Source of the DNA: Nitrososphaerota archaeon
GTDB taxonomy: Archaea > Thermoproteota > Nitrososphaeria > Nitrososphaerales > Nitrosopumilaceae
Direction of reading: 5' to 3'
Assembly: GCA_027315065.1 (NCBI GenBank)
Contig: DAHUYT010000015.1
Coordinates: forward strand, 1 to 44,314
Length of the DNA stretch: 44,314 nucleotides
The notes beneath the pieces were generated by a model. It made no database searches and was not told the DNA's origin. It saw only the letters and a program-made list of their open reading frames with translations. Positions within the stretch are counted from its first letter, which is position 1. The number at the start of each line of letters is the position of its first letter. Made by a program: the position numbers and the translations under genes. Below are positions 7,948 through 15,578 of the stretch, in pieces.

Positions 7948-10900
7948 GCATAATCTGTAAGTAAGGCCTGATTACTATCTTCTTTGCCAAATACAAGTTC
8001 AAGCTCGTCCAGTAAAGAGAGCACCCTTCCTCTCAGGTATGGCTCAATCCTATACTTGCCAAGCATTCTTTTTGCAATCTTGAGATATTTTTGGACAGAC
8101 GGTCTTGTCATTGTTTGAATAAGTTTGTTTTCACATTCGAGACATTTCCCCATGAGAGGAATTCTTCTATAGCTTGCACCGCATGATGTACACCTAAATG
8201 ATTGGCCGGAATATGCTCTAAGGTTTCCCATTATGTCAGGCAAAAGATGAGTAGTCATTACCATAGAAATCACTTCACTTGGGTCTACTGCATTGATCAT
8301 ATCTGCAGTCCTAATTTGCATATCTAGTTTTTCAAGAACTGATCCAAGAGTAGAATATGCGCTGCGCGATTTTGATGTAGTAAGAGTGCTAGTGATATGT
8401 GTGAATCCATAGCCAAAGAATTGTTTTTCAGTCTCTAGCCTTGATTTTAGAATTTCAACGCCTTTGATCTCGCTTGCTTTTTCTTTTTGTAGTGTAGCCT
8501 CAAAAAATGATAAGGGATAGCTGTCTACTATCTCAAAGTTATGAGCTTGCCTTTGTACTTCTTGTGGTATTACGATTGGCTGCACAAGCAATGGTGCATC
8601 CATCAGCCCTCCAATCCTGTCAGACAGGAACAATCTTGAAAAGTTGAGCAGACTATCCATCAATAGCATGATCGAGTCTGCATCACCATCCGCATCCCTT
8701 CTTTTTGCAGAGTGCCACACAGCAGTACCAAGACAGACCTGGGTATTGGTATAGCCAATGATTCTTCCCACAATTCCAACAGAGGTGTGCGGCGCAAGTC
8801 CAATTATCAGATGACCTATCAGGTCATCGGTCTTTTTTGCATCGTAGTATGTTGGATGGGCAAATAATTTTACAAGTTCTCTGTCCAGATATTGGCAAAC
8901 TAGAACCAAGCTTTCTCCGCATTCTTTTGGAATTATGACGTCTTGAGTTTTCAGTTCAATTAACTGATCGGAATTTACAAGCGGGTTGCCCTCGGTATCA
9001 TATGTGTATCCAAGCTCTACGAGTTTCTCAGGTGTTGTGCCAATCCAAGATGGCTTGAAGTGTGAGAGTGGTGCGTTTGTTGCATCGAATCTGATTGTGC
9101 CGTCCTTGAATACATTAAGATTCAAGCTCTGTCGTATGAGCCCTTTTTCCAGTGGCTCTGGCACCCGGTCTTGGTTAATGAGTTCCTTTACTCCCTTAAA
9201 TGGCTCTTGGGCCCTAACGCCGGTTCTTTCTTGTGCAGAATAAAGCAGTTCCTTGAGTGGAAATGCACGATATGAGTGAGCAGATGCTCTAACTTTACAC
9301 TTGGGACAATGAGCCTCTTCTAGTTCATCGCGGCATTTTGGACAGACAAATGTTACGATAGTCTTGGCCTTGCACCGCTGGCATGTTATACTAATTGAAG
9401 GCTGGTTGCAGTTTTTGCACATTCTGTTATTGATGTTACAGTAAAAGTTGGGTTGTTTTACTGCCTTGAGAAGATCGCGGGATGCACCACCCTTGCTTCC
9501 AACCGGAAATAGTGTATGTACTGGAGGCTTCATCTTTCGAAGTGATGCCTTTTCAGGCCTGCCGACCCTTACGCCTACTGCCGTTGAAAACTTGGGCCTT
9601 ACCTTGATTCCTGATGAGATTGAAATTATTTCTGGGACTGACAGTGTCTTATCCAATTGAATTGGCTTTCTAAAAAGCAAGTAAGAGAAAATTTTTGCCT
9701 CATCGTCTTTTAGCATAATTGTATCGCCTGTCACCTCATGGGGCACGCCAAGTTTTTCCAAGATCTCTTTTACATCTTTTTGATAAACGACCAGATTTGA
9801 TTCTATCTTGTCTGGATTGAGGATCTTTTCTAGTTCTTCAGCTGTAATCTGATCCCAATAATACAGATAGTGTGGATGGAGCCCGATTCCAAAGTTAAGC
9901 GATATCCTGAATGTCTCTTCAAGGTCTGGAACCTTGTGCATATTGCTTAATAGATCAAGGTCGTCTGGCTCGTACTTGGCAATCTTTTCTTTTAGCTCCT
10001 CAACCCAGAACTCCTCAACATATCCAGTTGGGATAAGCTCTGCATTGTTCTCAAGAAAGTCGCCATAGCTTATGAGAATGTCTCCAAGATGTAGAATTTT
10101 TTCAATGTGTGGTTTTAGCTTAATTCCGTGGGAGGTATCCCTTATCTTGACTACATTTCCATTGTCTAGCCTGACAATTGGAGTATCAATTGAATCAACA
10201 AATGCAATAGTTGAGGCCTTTCCTGGGATGTCGAGCTTTATCTGAGTGCCAACTGCAATGACGTGATCTAAAATTTCTGCAACTACTGGATGGACCCCAA
10301 CTGATGCAAAGCCTGTGTTACATGCCCTTCCATATCGTAATCTGAACCCGCCAAGTTTTTTTGGCATTGAAAGAACAGACCTGCCAGTAATTACCTCTCT
10401 CATTCTATGGGCTGCTGCATCCTCGTCTCCGGTCTGGATTGCTCCCTTTAGATCCTTGAGCCACTCCCAGCCGTCTAGTTTGAATAGATCAATTAATTTT
10501 AGCAACTTACGAGACCTGCCAATGAGCCCATCGTTGAGTACACGAAGTGCCCCTCCCCGAACTCTGTTGGTGTTTATTCTTACCATGTTTCTGTGACTTA
10601 CGATCTCAACTGGGTCGGTATCTATGCCGTTAAGCTCCACAGGAATGTTGGAAATGGTGGCTACCACATCCTCATCTGGGACATGGAACTGAAAGCTTCC
10701 TACCTCTCTTTCATAGAGGCGCAGTTCCTCTACAAATCGCCCTGTCTCATCATCGTATGAGTTGGCTTGATACTTGCCAAGTCCGGCAATCTTGCGTACG
10801 TGGTCTGCAATAAGTATGGTGGATGCTGCTTCCGTACCCCCTGCAGAACGTATGGGTCCTGCAAATGAGATGGATAAATAGTCAGAGCCGTCTGCGTTCT

Positions 10901-11318
10901 TCTTTATCTTAATCTCGCTTATTCCCTGAAGAGGGGCTATTGTCACGCCTTCAGTCACTATTGCCAGTCCTACACGCACTGCAAGGTCAAGCTTCTCTTG
11001 CAGCTCTGTCTCAGGACCGGAATACTTGCCCTGAGCTATCTCTTCTGCAAGCTTGAGTGCCGCCAGCTCCTTTGTTGTTGTCTGGATGAGTTTTCTGAGA
11101 TTTTCTGTAACGTCAATGTCGTGCATTTTGGATACACGATCAGCTAGGTCAAACGCTATCTTGGGCTCTACCATTCCAGAGGAATCGGCAAGTGTAGCCT
11201 TTGCTGCAGCAGCTTTTTCAAAAATAGAAAAGACCTCGTTTGATAGCTTGCTGTAATAATCAAAATATGATTCTGGCATTGGGACTTCCTTGAGTCTCAA
11301 TGCAATATTTTCAGACAT
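7944..11318 (-). CDS. polC: DNA polymerase D large subunit (DP2)
   Basis: Catalytic subunit of the archaeal replicative polymerase PolD, which has an RNA-polymerase-like double-psi-barrel core. It is 1124 residues with no intein, although polC is a frequent intein host in other archaea. Visible features: an N-terminal helical region and FAGPIRSAGGTEAA (about 155), a Cys cluster binding zinc at about 630-677 (CKNC, CQRC, CPKC and CPKC pairs), the catalytic acidic motif RDADGDADSIM (about 875-885), and a C-terminal zinc module CTSCGASY...CLEC (about 1043-1062). The gene begins one base after the stop of the GGGP synthase gene, with an AAGGA Shine-Dalgarno-like site before its ATG, so the pair is an operon. 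Its partner DP1 lies 4 kb away across the origin region. Confidence 0.97.
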   Translation of the reverse strand: MSENIALRLKEVPMPESYFDYYSKLSNEVFSIFEKAAAAKATLADSSGMVEPKIAFDLADRVSKMHDIDVTENLRKLIQTTTKELAALKLAEEIAQGKYSGPETELQEKLDLAVRVGLAIVTEGVTIAPLQGISEIKIKKNADGSDYLSISFAGPIRSAGGTEAASTILIADHVRKIAGLGKYQANSYDDETGRFVEELRLYEREVGSFQFHVPDEDVVATISNIPVELNGIDTDPVEIVSHRNMVRINTNRVRGGALRVLNDGLIGRSRKLLKLIDLFKLDGWEWLKDLKGAIQTGDEDAAAHRMREVITGRSVLSMPKKLGGFRLRYGRACNTGFASVGVHPVVAEILDHVIAVGTQIKLDIPGKASTIAFVDSIDTPIVRLDNGNVVKIRDTSHGIKLKPHIEKILHLGDILISYGDFLENNAELIPTGYVEEFWVEELKEKIAKYEPDDLDLLSNMHKVPDLEETFRISLNFGIGLHPHYLYYWDQITAEELEKILNPDKIESNLVVYQKDVKEILEKLGVPHEVTGDTIMLKDDEAKIFSYLLFRKPIQLDKTLSVPEIISISSGIKVRPKFSTAVGVRVGRPEKASLRKMKPPVHTLFPVGSKGGASRDLLKAVKQPNFYCNINNRMCKNCNQPSISITCQRCKAKTIVTFVCPKCRDELEEAHCPKCKVRASAHSYRAFPLKELLYSAQERTGVRAQEPFKGVKELINQDRVPEPLEKGLIRQSLNLNVFKDGTIRFDATNAPLSHFKPSWIGTTPEKLVELGYTYDTEGNPLVNSDQLIELKTQDVIIPKECGESLVLVCQYLDRELVKLFAHPTYYDAKKTDDLIGHLIIGLAPHTSVGIVGRIIGYTNTQVCLGTAVWHSAKRRDADGDADSIMLLMDSLLNFSRLFLSDRIGGLMDAPLLVQPIVIPQEVQRQAHNFEIVDSYPLSFFEATLQKEKASEIKGVEILKSRLETEKQFFGYGFTHITSTLTTSKSRSAYSTLGSVLEKLDMQIRTADMINAVDPSEVISMVMTTHLLPDIMGNLRAYSGQSFRCTSCGASYRRIPLMGKCLECENKLIQTMTRPSVQKYLKIAKRMLGKYRIEPYLRGRVLSLLDELELVFGKEDSNQALLTDYA

Positions 11319-11319
11319 G

Positions 11320-12069
11320 TTATTTCCTTACGGACTGGATGGTTTTTACGATATCGGCTATTGTCTTGAAACTTCCGCCTTTTTCAATAAATGTGCCAAT
11401 TACTATGGCATCAGCACCTGCCTTTACGATCTCACCAGCAGTATAGGCGCTTCTAATTCCCCCCCCAACTATGAGAAATCCCTTAAAGAGTTTTCTAACA
11501 GCTGCTACCATCTCTGGCCTAACGTTTGATTTTGCGCCAGAGCCTGCTTCAAGATATACAAATCTCATACCCATGAATTGCGCGGACAGGGCATACATGG
11601 CTGCCAAGTTTGGCTTGTCAAATGGTATGGTTCTTGCAGAGCCGACGTGCCATGCCGTTGTGCCCTCACCAATTATGATGTAGGCTGTTGGTAGAGGTTC
11701 GAGGCCAAATCTAAGTACATTTGGGGCTCCCAGTGCCTGAGCTTGAGAGATGAAATATGGGTTATCAGAGTTCAGCAATGAGCTAAACAGTATGGCGTCT
11801 GCTCCAGGAACAACACCTGTAACATTTCCTGGAAATAGTATTACGGGAATCTTAACAGATTTTTTGATGTTTTTGACAGTTTCTGCCATGGCTATCTGAT
11901 CGGTTGCAGATGAGCCTCCAACTAGTATGATTGAAGCGCCATTTTTTTCTGCATTCTTGGCAAGATGTGCTGCAGAATTTTTTCCATCATTTTCAGAGTC
12001 AATTAATACGAAGAGTAAAGCCCCTTTTTTATTTCTGGAGGCTGTTAGGTATTGTTCTACACTTTGCAT
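11320..12069 (-). CDS. Geranylgeranylglyceryl phosphate synthase
   Basis: Catalyses the first committed step of archaeal membrane lipid synthesis, joining geranylgeranyl diphosphate to sn-glycerol-1-phosphate. It is a TIM-barrel protein of the PcrB/GGGPS family with 249 residues. Recognisable elements are the N-terminal LIDSENDG strand, the GGSSATDQ phosphate loop, YLEAGSGAKSNV and the C-terminal phosphate-binding GGGIRS followed by GADAIVIGTFIE. It is the first gene of a two-gene operon with PolD large subunit. An A/T-rich block GTTAAAAGTTTA (12091-12102) lies about 26 bases upstream and can serve as its TATA element, shared with the divergent gene. Confidence 0.93.
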   Translation of the reverse strand: MQSVEQYLTASRNKKGALLFVLIDSENDGKNSAAHLAKNAEKNGASIILVGGSSATDQIAMAETVKNIKKSVKIPVILFPGNVTGVVPGADAILFSSLLNSDNPYFISQAQALGAPNVLRFGLEPLPTAYIIIGEGTTAWHVGSARTIPFDKPNLAAMYALSAQFMGMRFVYLEAGSGAKSNVRPEMVAAVRKLFKGFLIVGGGIRSAYTAGEIVKAGADAIVIGTFIEKGGSFKTIADIVKTIQSVRK

Positions 12070-12090
12070 ATGACTGGTTGATAGCTATTC

Positions 12091-12104
12091 GTTAAAAGTT
12101 TAAT
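12091..12104. promoter_or_regulatory. Shared divergent TATA region
   Basis: GTTAAAAGTTTAAT lies between two divergent genes. On the minus strand it is centred about 27 bases before the ATG of GGGP synthase (12069). On the plus strand it sits 30-35 bases before a TTG at 12134. Both spacings fit archaeal TATA boxes for leaderless or nearly leaderless transcripts. Confidence 0.4.
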
Positions 12105-12496
12105 TGAACAAAGTTATACAGATATGTATAGCTTTGAGTACACTTCCAGAAGGTAATTTAAATAACATAATAAAACAAATTATAAAAAAATCATCATTTA
12201 CAGAGCGTCAAATTGAAATTATTTTAAAAAGACGGAACCTGTCAAACTCACAGTTTACCATAACTAAAGGGGCTTTCTATAGACAAGTTGGACAGTCTCG
12301 GGAGAAGTTCCAAGCGTTATGCTATTCCTGGATACTGTTCAGAGCACTAGGTATCATTCGTGAAGAGGATATGGATGTGATAAACCGTCTCTCAGAACAG
12401 GTTTCTGTGATTAAAAACAGTGATGTTTTTCCTGAACGTGAGGAACAAGTCATGACTGTGATACGAGAGTTGCTAGCACGAATGTGTAACCTGTGA
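12104..12496 (+). CDS. Conserved-looking HTH-like protein, unknown function
   Basis: Up to 130 residues, Lys/Arg-rich and predicted helical, with no transmembrane span. The segment FTERQIEIILKRRNLSNSQF followed by KGAFYRQVGQSREK looks like a small helix-turn-helix or winged-helix DNA-binding unit; I do not recognise a named family. The frame opens at TTG 12104. A TTG at 12134 (giving an N-terminus STLPEGNLNNII) fits the upstream A/T box better and removes an unlikely leader, giving about 120 residues. It is followed, in the same direction, by a membrane-anchored wHTH gene, and both lie beside the replication origin region. Confidence 0.6.
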   Translation: MNKVIQICIALSTLPEGNLNNIIKQIIKKSSFTERQIEIILKRRNLSNSQFTITKGAFYRQVGQSREKFQALCYSWILFRALGIIREEDMDVINRLSEQVSVIKNSDVFPEREEQVMTVIRELLARMCNL

Positions 12497-12617
12497 TGTT
12501 TTGTGCGTATGACGTGCCATATAGGAATAATTTGTGATAAAGATGTTTGTGATTGATGTGTATTGTGTAAAACTATTTTACTCAAACATGATAAATCACA
12601 TTAGTTTATGATGTGTA

Positions 12618-13181
12618 GTGATGTTAGTAGACATAGATGTAGGAATGATTTTGGGCGTGATAGCTTCGTTTGTGATTGGTATTGCATGTATAGCAGTATA
12701 CAATAAAATTAAACCACGTCTAGGTTCACATGGAAATGATCTAAAAATTTTGGTGGAACGTCTACAATATTATGAAAATTTGTTAATAGATATGAAAATT
12801 AAGTTAGATTCATTAGAACTGGCCAAGGAACCTGAAGAACTTGTACAGGCACAAATTCCAAAGCCAAAGGGGCAGAAACAAGAGCCGGCTATAGTCATGG
12901 AGGTAAAAGAAGAGAAACCCAAGGAGCGTACACACAACATGAGTTTTGGAAATGCGATAGAGTACGTGTTGCGATTAATCACAGAAAAACCCATGACATC
13001 ACGTGACATCCAAGTCACAATAGGAAGGACTCGGGAACACACATCACGTATGATGAAGAAGCTCTTTGAGGATGGTCTGGTTGAGCGAGACATGCGGACA
13101 AAGCCGTTTACTTACAAGATAACTGAAAAAGGGCTCATTAGAATAGGGTCGTTAAAGGCCCCAATGGTAGAAAGTCAGTAG
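12618..13181 (+). CDS. Membrane-anchored winged-helix regulator-like protein
   Basis: A 187-residue protein. Residues about 8-28 form one transmembrane span (MILGVIASFVIGIACIAVY). Residues 40-70 are a probable coiled coil, then comes a Lys/Glu/Pro-rich linker. The C-terminal 75 residues are a winged-helix domain: MTSRDIQVTIGRTREHTSRMMKKLFEDGLVERD and then TYKITEKGLIRIG, resembling MarR/ArsR-type wings. This is read as a one-pass membrane protein with a cytoplasmic DNA-binding domain; its target is unknown. GTG 12618 or the adjacent ATG 12621 can start it. Confidence 0.75.
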   Translation: MMLVDIDVGMILGVIASFVIGIACIAVYNKIKPRLGSHGNDLKILVERLQYYENLLIDMKIKLDSLELAKEPEELVQAQIPKPKGQKQEPAIVMEVKEEKPKERTHNMSFGNAIEYVLRLITEKPMTSRDIQVTIGRTREHTSRMMKKLFEDGLVERDMRTKPFTYKITEKGLIRIGSLKAPMVESQ

Positions 13182-13336
13182 GGTTTTATCCTAGTTTAAT
13201 CTGTCCTTGGGTTTAGTTTTAGAGGTTTTTGGTAGTTGTCAAGTTGTCAAATGAGTTTTTGGATCAAAAATAGAGAAAAATTAACATAAATTATTAATCT
13301 TATTTTATTATAAAATCTTAAATTATTGAACTTATA

Positions 13337-13501
13337 ATGAATAGTGTGTTAGATGTTGAACAGCTCATAAAGATAACTTCGGCAGGCACGATCTCAATCC
13401 CGAAGGATATTAGGAGATACCTTGATCTTCAGAAGGGGGATTATGTCAAGGTAATAGTTGAGGGGGATCGTTTGGTTGTCAAAAAGGCGATGATTTCCTA
13501 A
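13337..13501 (+). CDS. AbrB/SpoVT-type mini DNA-binding protein
   Basis: A 54-codon gene, short but clear. Residues 11-52 form a swapped-hairpin AbrB domain: IKITSAGTISIPKDIRRYLDL, then KGDYVKVIVEGDRLVVKK. Such proteins are transcription-state regulators or antitoxins; no toxin partner is adjacent, so a regulator is more likely. A TATA-like TTATTATAAAA around 13305-13315 lies 26 bases upstream of the ATG, supporting a leaderless start. Its stop codon overlaps the converging gene's stop by four bases (CTAA). Confidence 0.8.
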   Translation: MNSVLDVEQLIKITSAGTISIPKDIRRYLDLQKGDYVKVIVEGDRLVVKKAMIS

Positions 13502-13893
13502 GTCGCAGGCCGTTCTCTTTGGGTTAGTTTGAGTATTTGGTAGCTCCATTCCTTTCCGTTTCTCTCTCTTGCTACCCGTCCCTTAAGAGTAAACCTTGAG
13601 AGGTATGTGGATATCACGCTTAGTTTGATTGGCTCCTCATACTCGTCCTCATATTTTTCAAGGATCGCTGAGGAGGTAAACTTGCCCATTGGGAAGTGCT
13701 TGTCCACAATGTTCCATATTTTGGCCCCAACGGTATCAAGTTGTACTGATTCCTCTGGCTCCTCTATATTCATTAAATCCATTAATTCGAATATCTTTAG
13801 CATCTTTTCACGGGTAACGTTGCCCTCTAGGCTAAGGTTGTACTTGGCGCCTTCTGCGTCCTCTAGGTCTATTCGTATTCGTTTTCTGGTCAT
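13498..13893 (-). CDS. Winged-helix-like protein next to the origin, unknown function
   Basis: The protein has 131 residues. An N-terminal strand-rich part (RIRIDLEDAEGAKYNLSLEG) is followed by an acidic helix (MLKIFELMDLMN) and a C-terminal domain. The pattern KIWNIVDKHFPMGKFTSSAILEKYEDEYEEPIKLSVISTYLSRFTLKGRVARERNGKEWSYQI looks like a winged helix with a recognition helix and wing. I do not recognise a named family. It is transcribed away from the origin block, and its upstream region carries several GTTAAC-containing palindromes (13906-13966) that could be its own operators. It converges on the AbrB-like gene. Confidence 0.65.
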   Translation of the reverse strand: MTRKRIRIDLEDAEGAKYNLSLEGNVTREKMLKIFELMDLMNIEEPEESVQLDTVGAKIWNIVDKHFPMGKFTSSAILEKYEDEYEEPIKLSVISTYLSRFTLKGRVARERNGKEWSYQILKLTQRERPAT

Positions 13894-13905
13894 CGTGATC
13901 GATCA

Positions 13906-13966
13906 GGTTAACACATTAACACTTGAATAGATCATAGAAGAATTGTTAACAAGTAAGTTTGTTAAC
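13906..13966. promoter_or_regulatory. GTTAAC-type palindromic sites upstream of the wHTH gene
   Basis: GGTTAACA occurs at 13907-13914. The perfect 10-base palindrome TTGTTAACAA is at 13943-13952. TTGTTAACA recurs at 13959-13967, and TTGTTAAC again at 14180-14187 inside the origin block. The 16-base spacing of the two strong sites just upstream of a DNA-binding-protein gene suggests operator use. This is an inference from the repeat alone. Confidence 0.4.
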
Positions 13967-14046
13967 ATTCACTGCGTAACCCATGCGTAGCCGCTTTTTT
14001 CATCTTAACAGGCTTCCCAGGTTTTCATCTATGAATGGGCCAAAAC

Positions 14047-14073
14047 CACGCCTAGAGTGGAAATAAAGGGGTC
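14047..14073 (+). repeat. Origin recognition box-like repeat 1
   Basis: A 27-base unit with core AGAGTGGAAATAAAGGGG. It has the two parts of an archaeal ORB: the AGTGGAAA half bound by the Orc1/Cdc6 winged helix, and the downstream G-string. It is identical to the unit at 14109. Confidence 0.75.
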
Positions 14074-14108
14074 TATTTAGGTATATTAACAATGTTAAGG
14101 ACCGTCTT

Positions 14109-14135
14109 CACGCCTAGAGTGGAAATAAAGGGGTC
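14109..14135 (+). repeat. Origin recognition box-like repeat 2
   Basis: Identical over 27 bases to the unit at 14047, in the same orientation, 62 bases start to start (close to six helical turns). The flanking bases differ, so it is a functional-type repeat and not part of a longer duplication. Confidence 0.75.
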
Positions 14136-14215
14136 ATTTCGAGTTCTTTACTACTCCATTTTAACATCATCTTCACTAATTGTTAACTTGTCTCTATGAA
14201 TACCCACACACCAAT

Positions 14216-14228
14216 ATTTCCACTCTAG
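14216..14228 (-). repeat. Inverted ORB-like half site
   Basis: On the minus strand CTAGAGTGGAAAT repeats the 5' half of the two direct ORB-like units. Its G-string is replaced by the looser GGTGTGTGGG. It faces the other two, which gives the inverted arrangement often found around archaeal unwinding elements. Confidence 0.55.
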
Positions 14229-14366
14229 CTTTATTAAAAAATATTTTTTTAAGAAAATAAAAATAATTAATGATATACTAAATTTGAATTAGTTATTCTA
14301 TTCTAATCTAATTAGTATGGTAGAATCCATATGTGGATAGAGGAGAAATGATGGTGTGTGGGTTAA

Positions 14367-15578
14367 ATGGTAAAGGATGAGATCGATGAATTACTTGATG
14401 AAATGGTACAAAGTAAACCATTATTCAAAAATAGAGAGGCGGTACATTCTGACTACACACCAGAAAATATTTTACACCGTAAAAATGAAAAAGCAGCTGT
14501 AATCAAATCATTAAGTCCTTTAACAAAAAAATCCCGCCCATCAAACTTACTTGTTTATGGCAAAACAGGAACTGGTAAGACACTCATAGTAAAAGAAATG
14601 TTGAAAAGAATAACAAATCATAATGAACTAAAATCTTTTCCAATTAAATGGATTTATTCTAACGCAAAAGAAGAAACAACACTATACGGCCTTTTAGTTC
14701 ATTTTGGTAAGGAATTAGGGCTTAAAGGAAAAGAACTTCCTCCTACCGGATTATCGATAAGTAGTGTTTTTAATAAAATAATTCAATATATAAAAGATAA
14801 CAAACTAAAAACAATATTTGTAATAGATGAAATTGATTCTCTTGTAAAACCAGATTCTAAAAAACAAGAAAAAGACATATTCTATATGTTAACACGAGCA
14901 AATACTAGACTAGATAAAGACAGTTTCTTAACAATAATAGGAATTTCAAATGACCTAACATTCAAAGAAAGACTAGATCCTCGAGTTATCAGTAGTCTCA
15001 GCGAAGAAGAAATTGTTTTCACAAATTACACTGTAGAACAAATTAATGAGATTCTACAAGAAAGAGTAAAACTAGCATTATTTCCAGATATTATAGAGCC
15101 CGCAGCACTGAATCTCTGTGCAGCAATGTCAGGACAAGAACATGGTGACGCTAGACGTGCTATTGATCTTTTACGTGTAGCTGGAGAGATTGCTGAGCGG
15201 GAACAAGCAACCAAGATCATAGAAGAACATGTAAGAAGAGCCCAACAAAAAATGGAAGAAGATAAAGTAACTACTGCACTAACATCTTACCCACTTCATG
15301 AAAAATTACTTATGATCGCAGTAATGAGATCAAACGGTTCATCTACTGGCGAAATTTATCAAACTTACAAAAATCTATGTAAAAATATACGCCAAAAAGA
15401 AGTGACTCAAAGAAGAGCCACACAAATTCTGGGCGATATAGATCTTTCAGGAATGATCACTGGAAAGATAGTGCATCAAGGAATGCACGGCAGAACAAAA
15501 AAATATACCTTAACAATCCCCCCCGATACTGTAAAAAAGGCATTCAAAGAGGACTTGGCCTTGGAAGATCTTCTATAA
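14367..15578 (+). CDS. cdc6: Orc1/Cdc6 replication initiator
   Basis: An AAA+ initiator that binds origin ORB repeats and recruits MCM. It is 403 residues, usual size. The Walker A motif GKTGTGKT is at 65-72, Walker B FVIDEIDSL at about 151-159, and sensor-1 IGISNDLTF at about 190. The C-terminal winged helix (about 310-395) carries the recognition region EVTQRRATQILGDIDLSGMI. The gene immediately follows the ORB-like repeats and is strikingly A/T-rich compared with the PolD genes. No second cdc6 is in the window. Its stop abuts the stop of the convergent DP1 gene with no bases between. Confidence 0.96.
   Translation: MVKDEIDELLDEMVQSKPLFKNREAVHSDYTPENILHRKNEKAAVIKSLSPLTKKSRPSNLLVYGKTGTGKTLIVKEMLKRITNHNELKSFPIKWIYSNAKEETTLYGLLVHFGKELGLKGKELPPTGLSISSVFNKIIQYIKDNKLKTIFVIDEIDSLVKPDSKKQEKDIFYMLTRANTRLDKDSFLTIIGISNDLTFKERLDPRVISSLSEEEIVFTNYTVEQINEILQERVKLALFPDIIEPAALNLCAAMSGQEHGDARRAIDLLRVAGEIAEREQATKIIEEHVRRAQQKMEEDKVTTALTSYPLHEKLLMIAVMRSNGSSTGEIYQTYKNLCKNIRQKEVTQRRATQILGDIDLSGMITGKIVHQGMHGRTKKYTLTIPPDTVKKAFKEDLALEDLL

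Larger units (their letters stand above)
13967..14366. other. Candidate chromosomal replication origin (oriC) beside cdc6
   Basis: A 400-base non-coding block directly upstream of cdc6. It contains two identical 27-base direct repeats with an ORB-like core, a third inverted core, and an extremely A/T-rich stretch (14229-14310, almost only A and T) that could be the duplex-unwinding element. A 12-base sequence TGGTGTGTGGGT appears at 14352-14363 and inverted at 14202-14213. Known archaeal origins combine ORB repeats, an A/T-rich element and an adjacent orc1/cdc6 gene. All are present here, and PolD small subunit follows cdc6. Confidence 0.8.

Noticed and set aside
7944-11318. Intein in PolD large subunit
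   Set aside because: The catalytic DADGDADS region and both zinc modules read through without splicing motifs, and length is normal.
14047-14135. CRISPR array
   Set aside because: There are only two repeats, 35 bases between them, no further units and no cas genes; the core sequence fits ORB elements.
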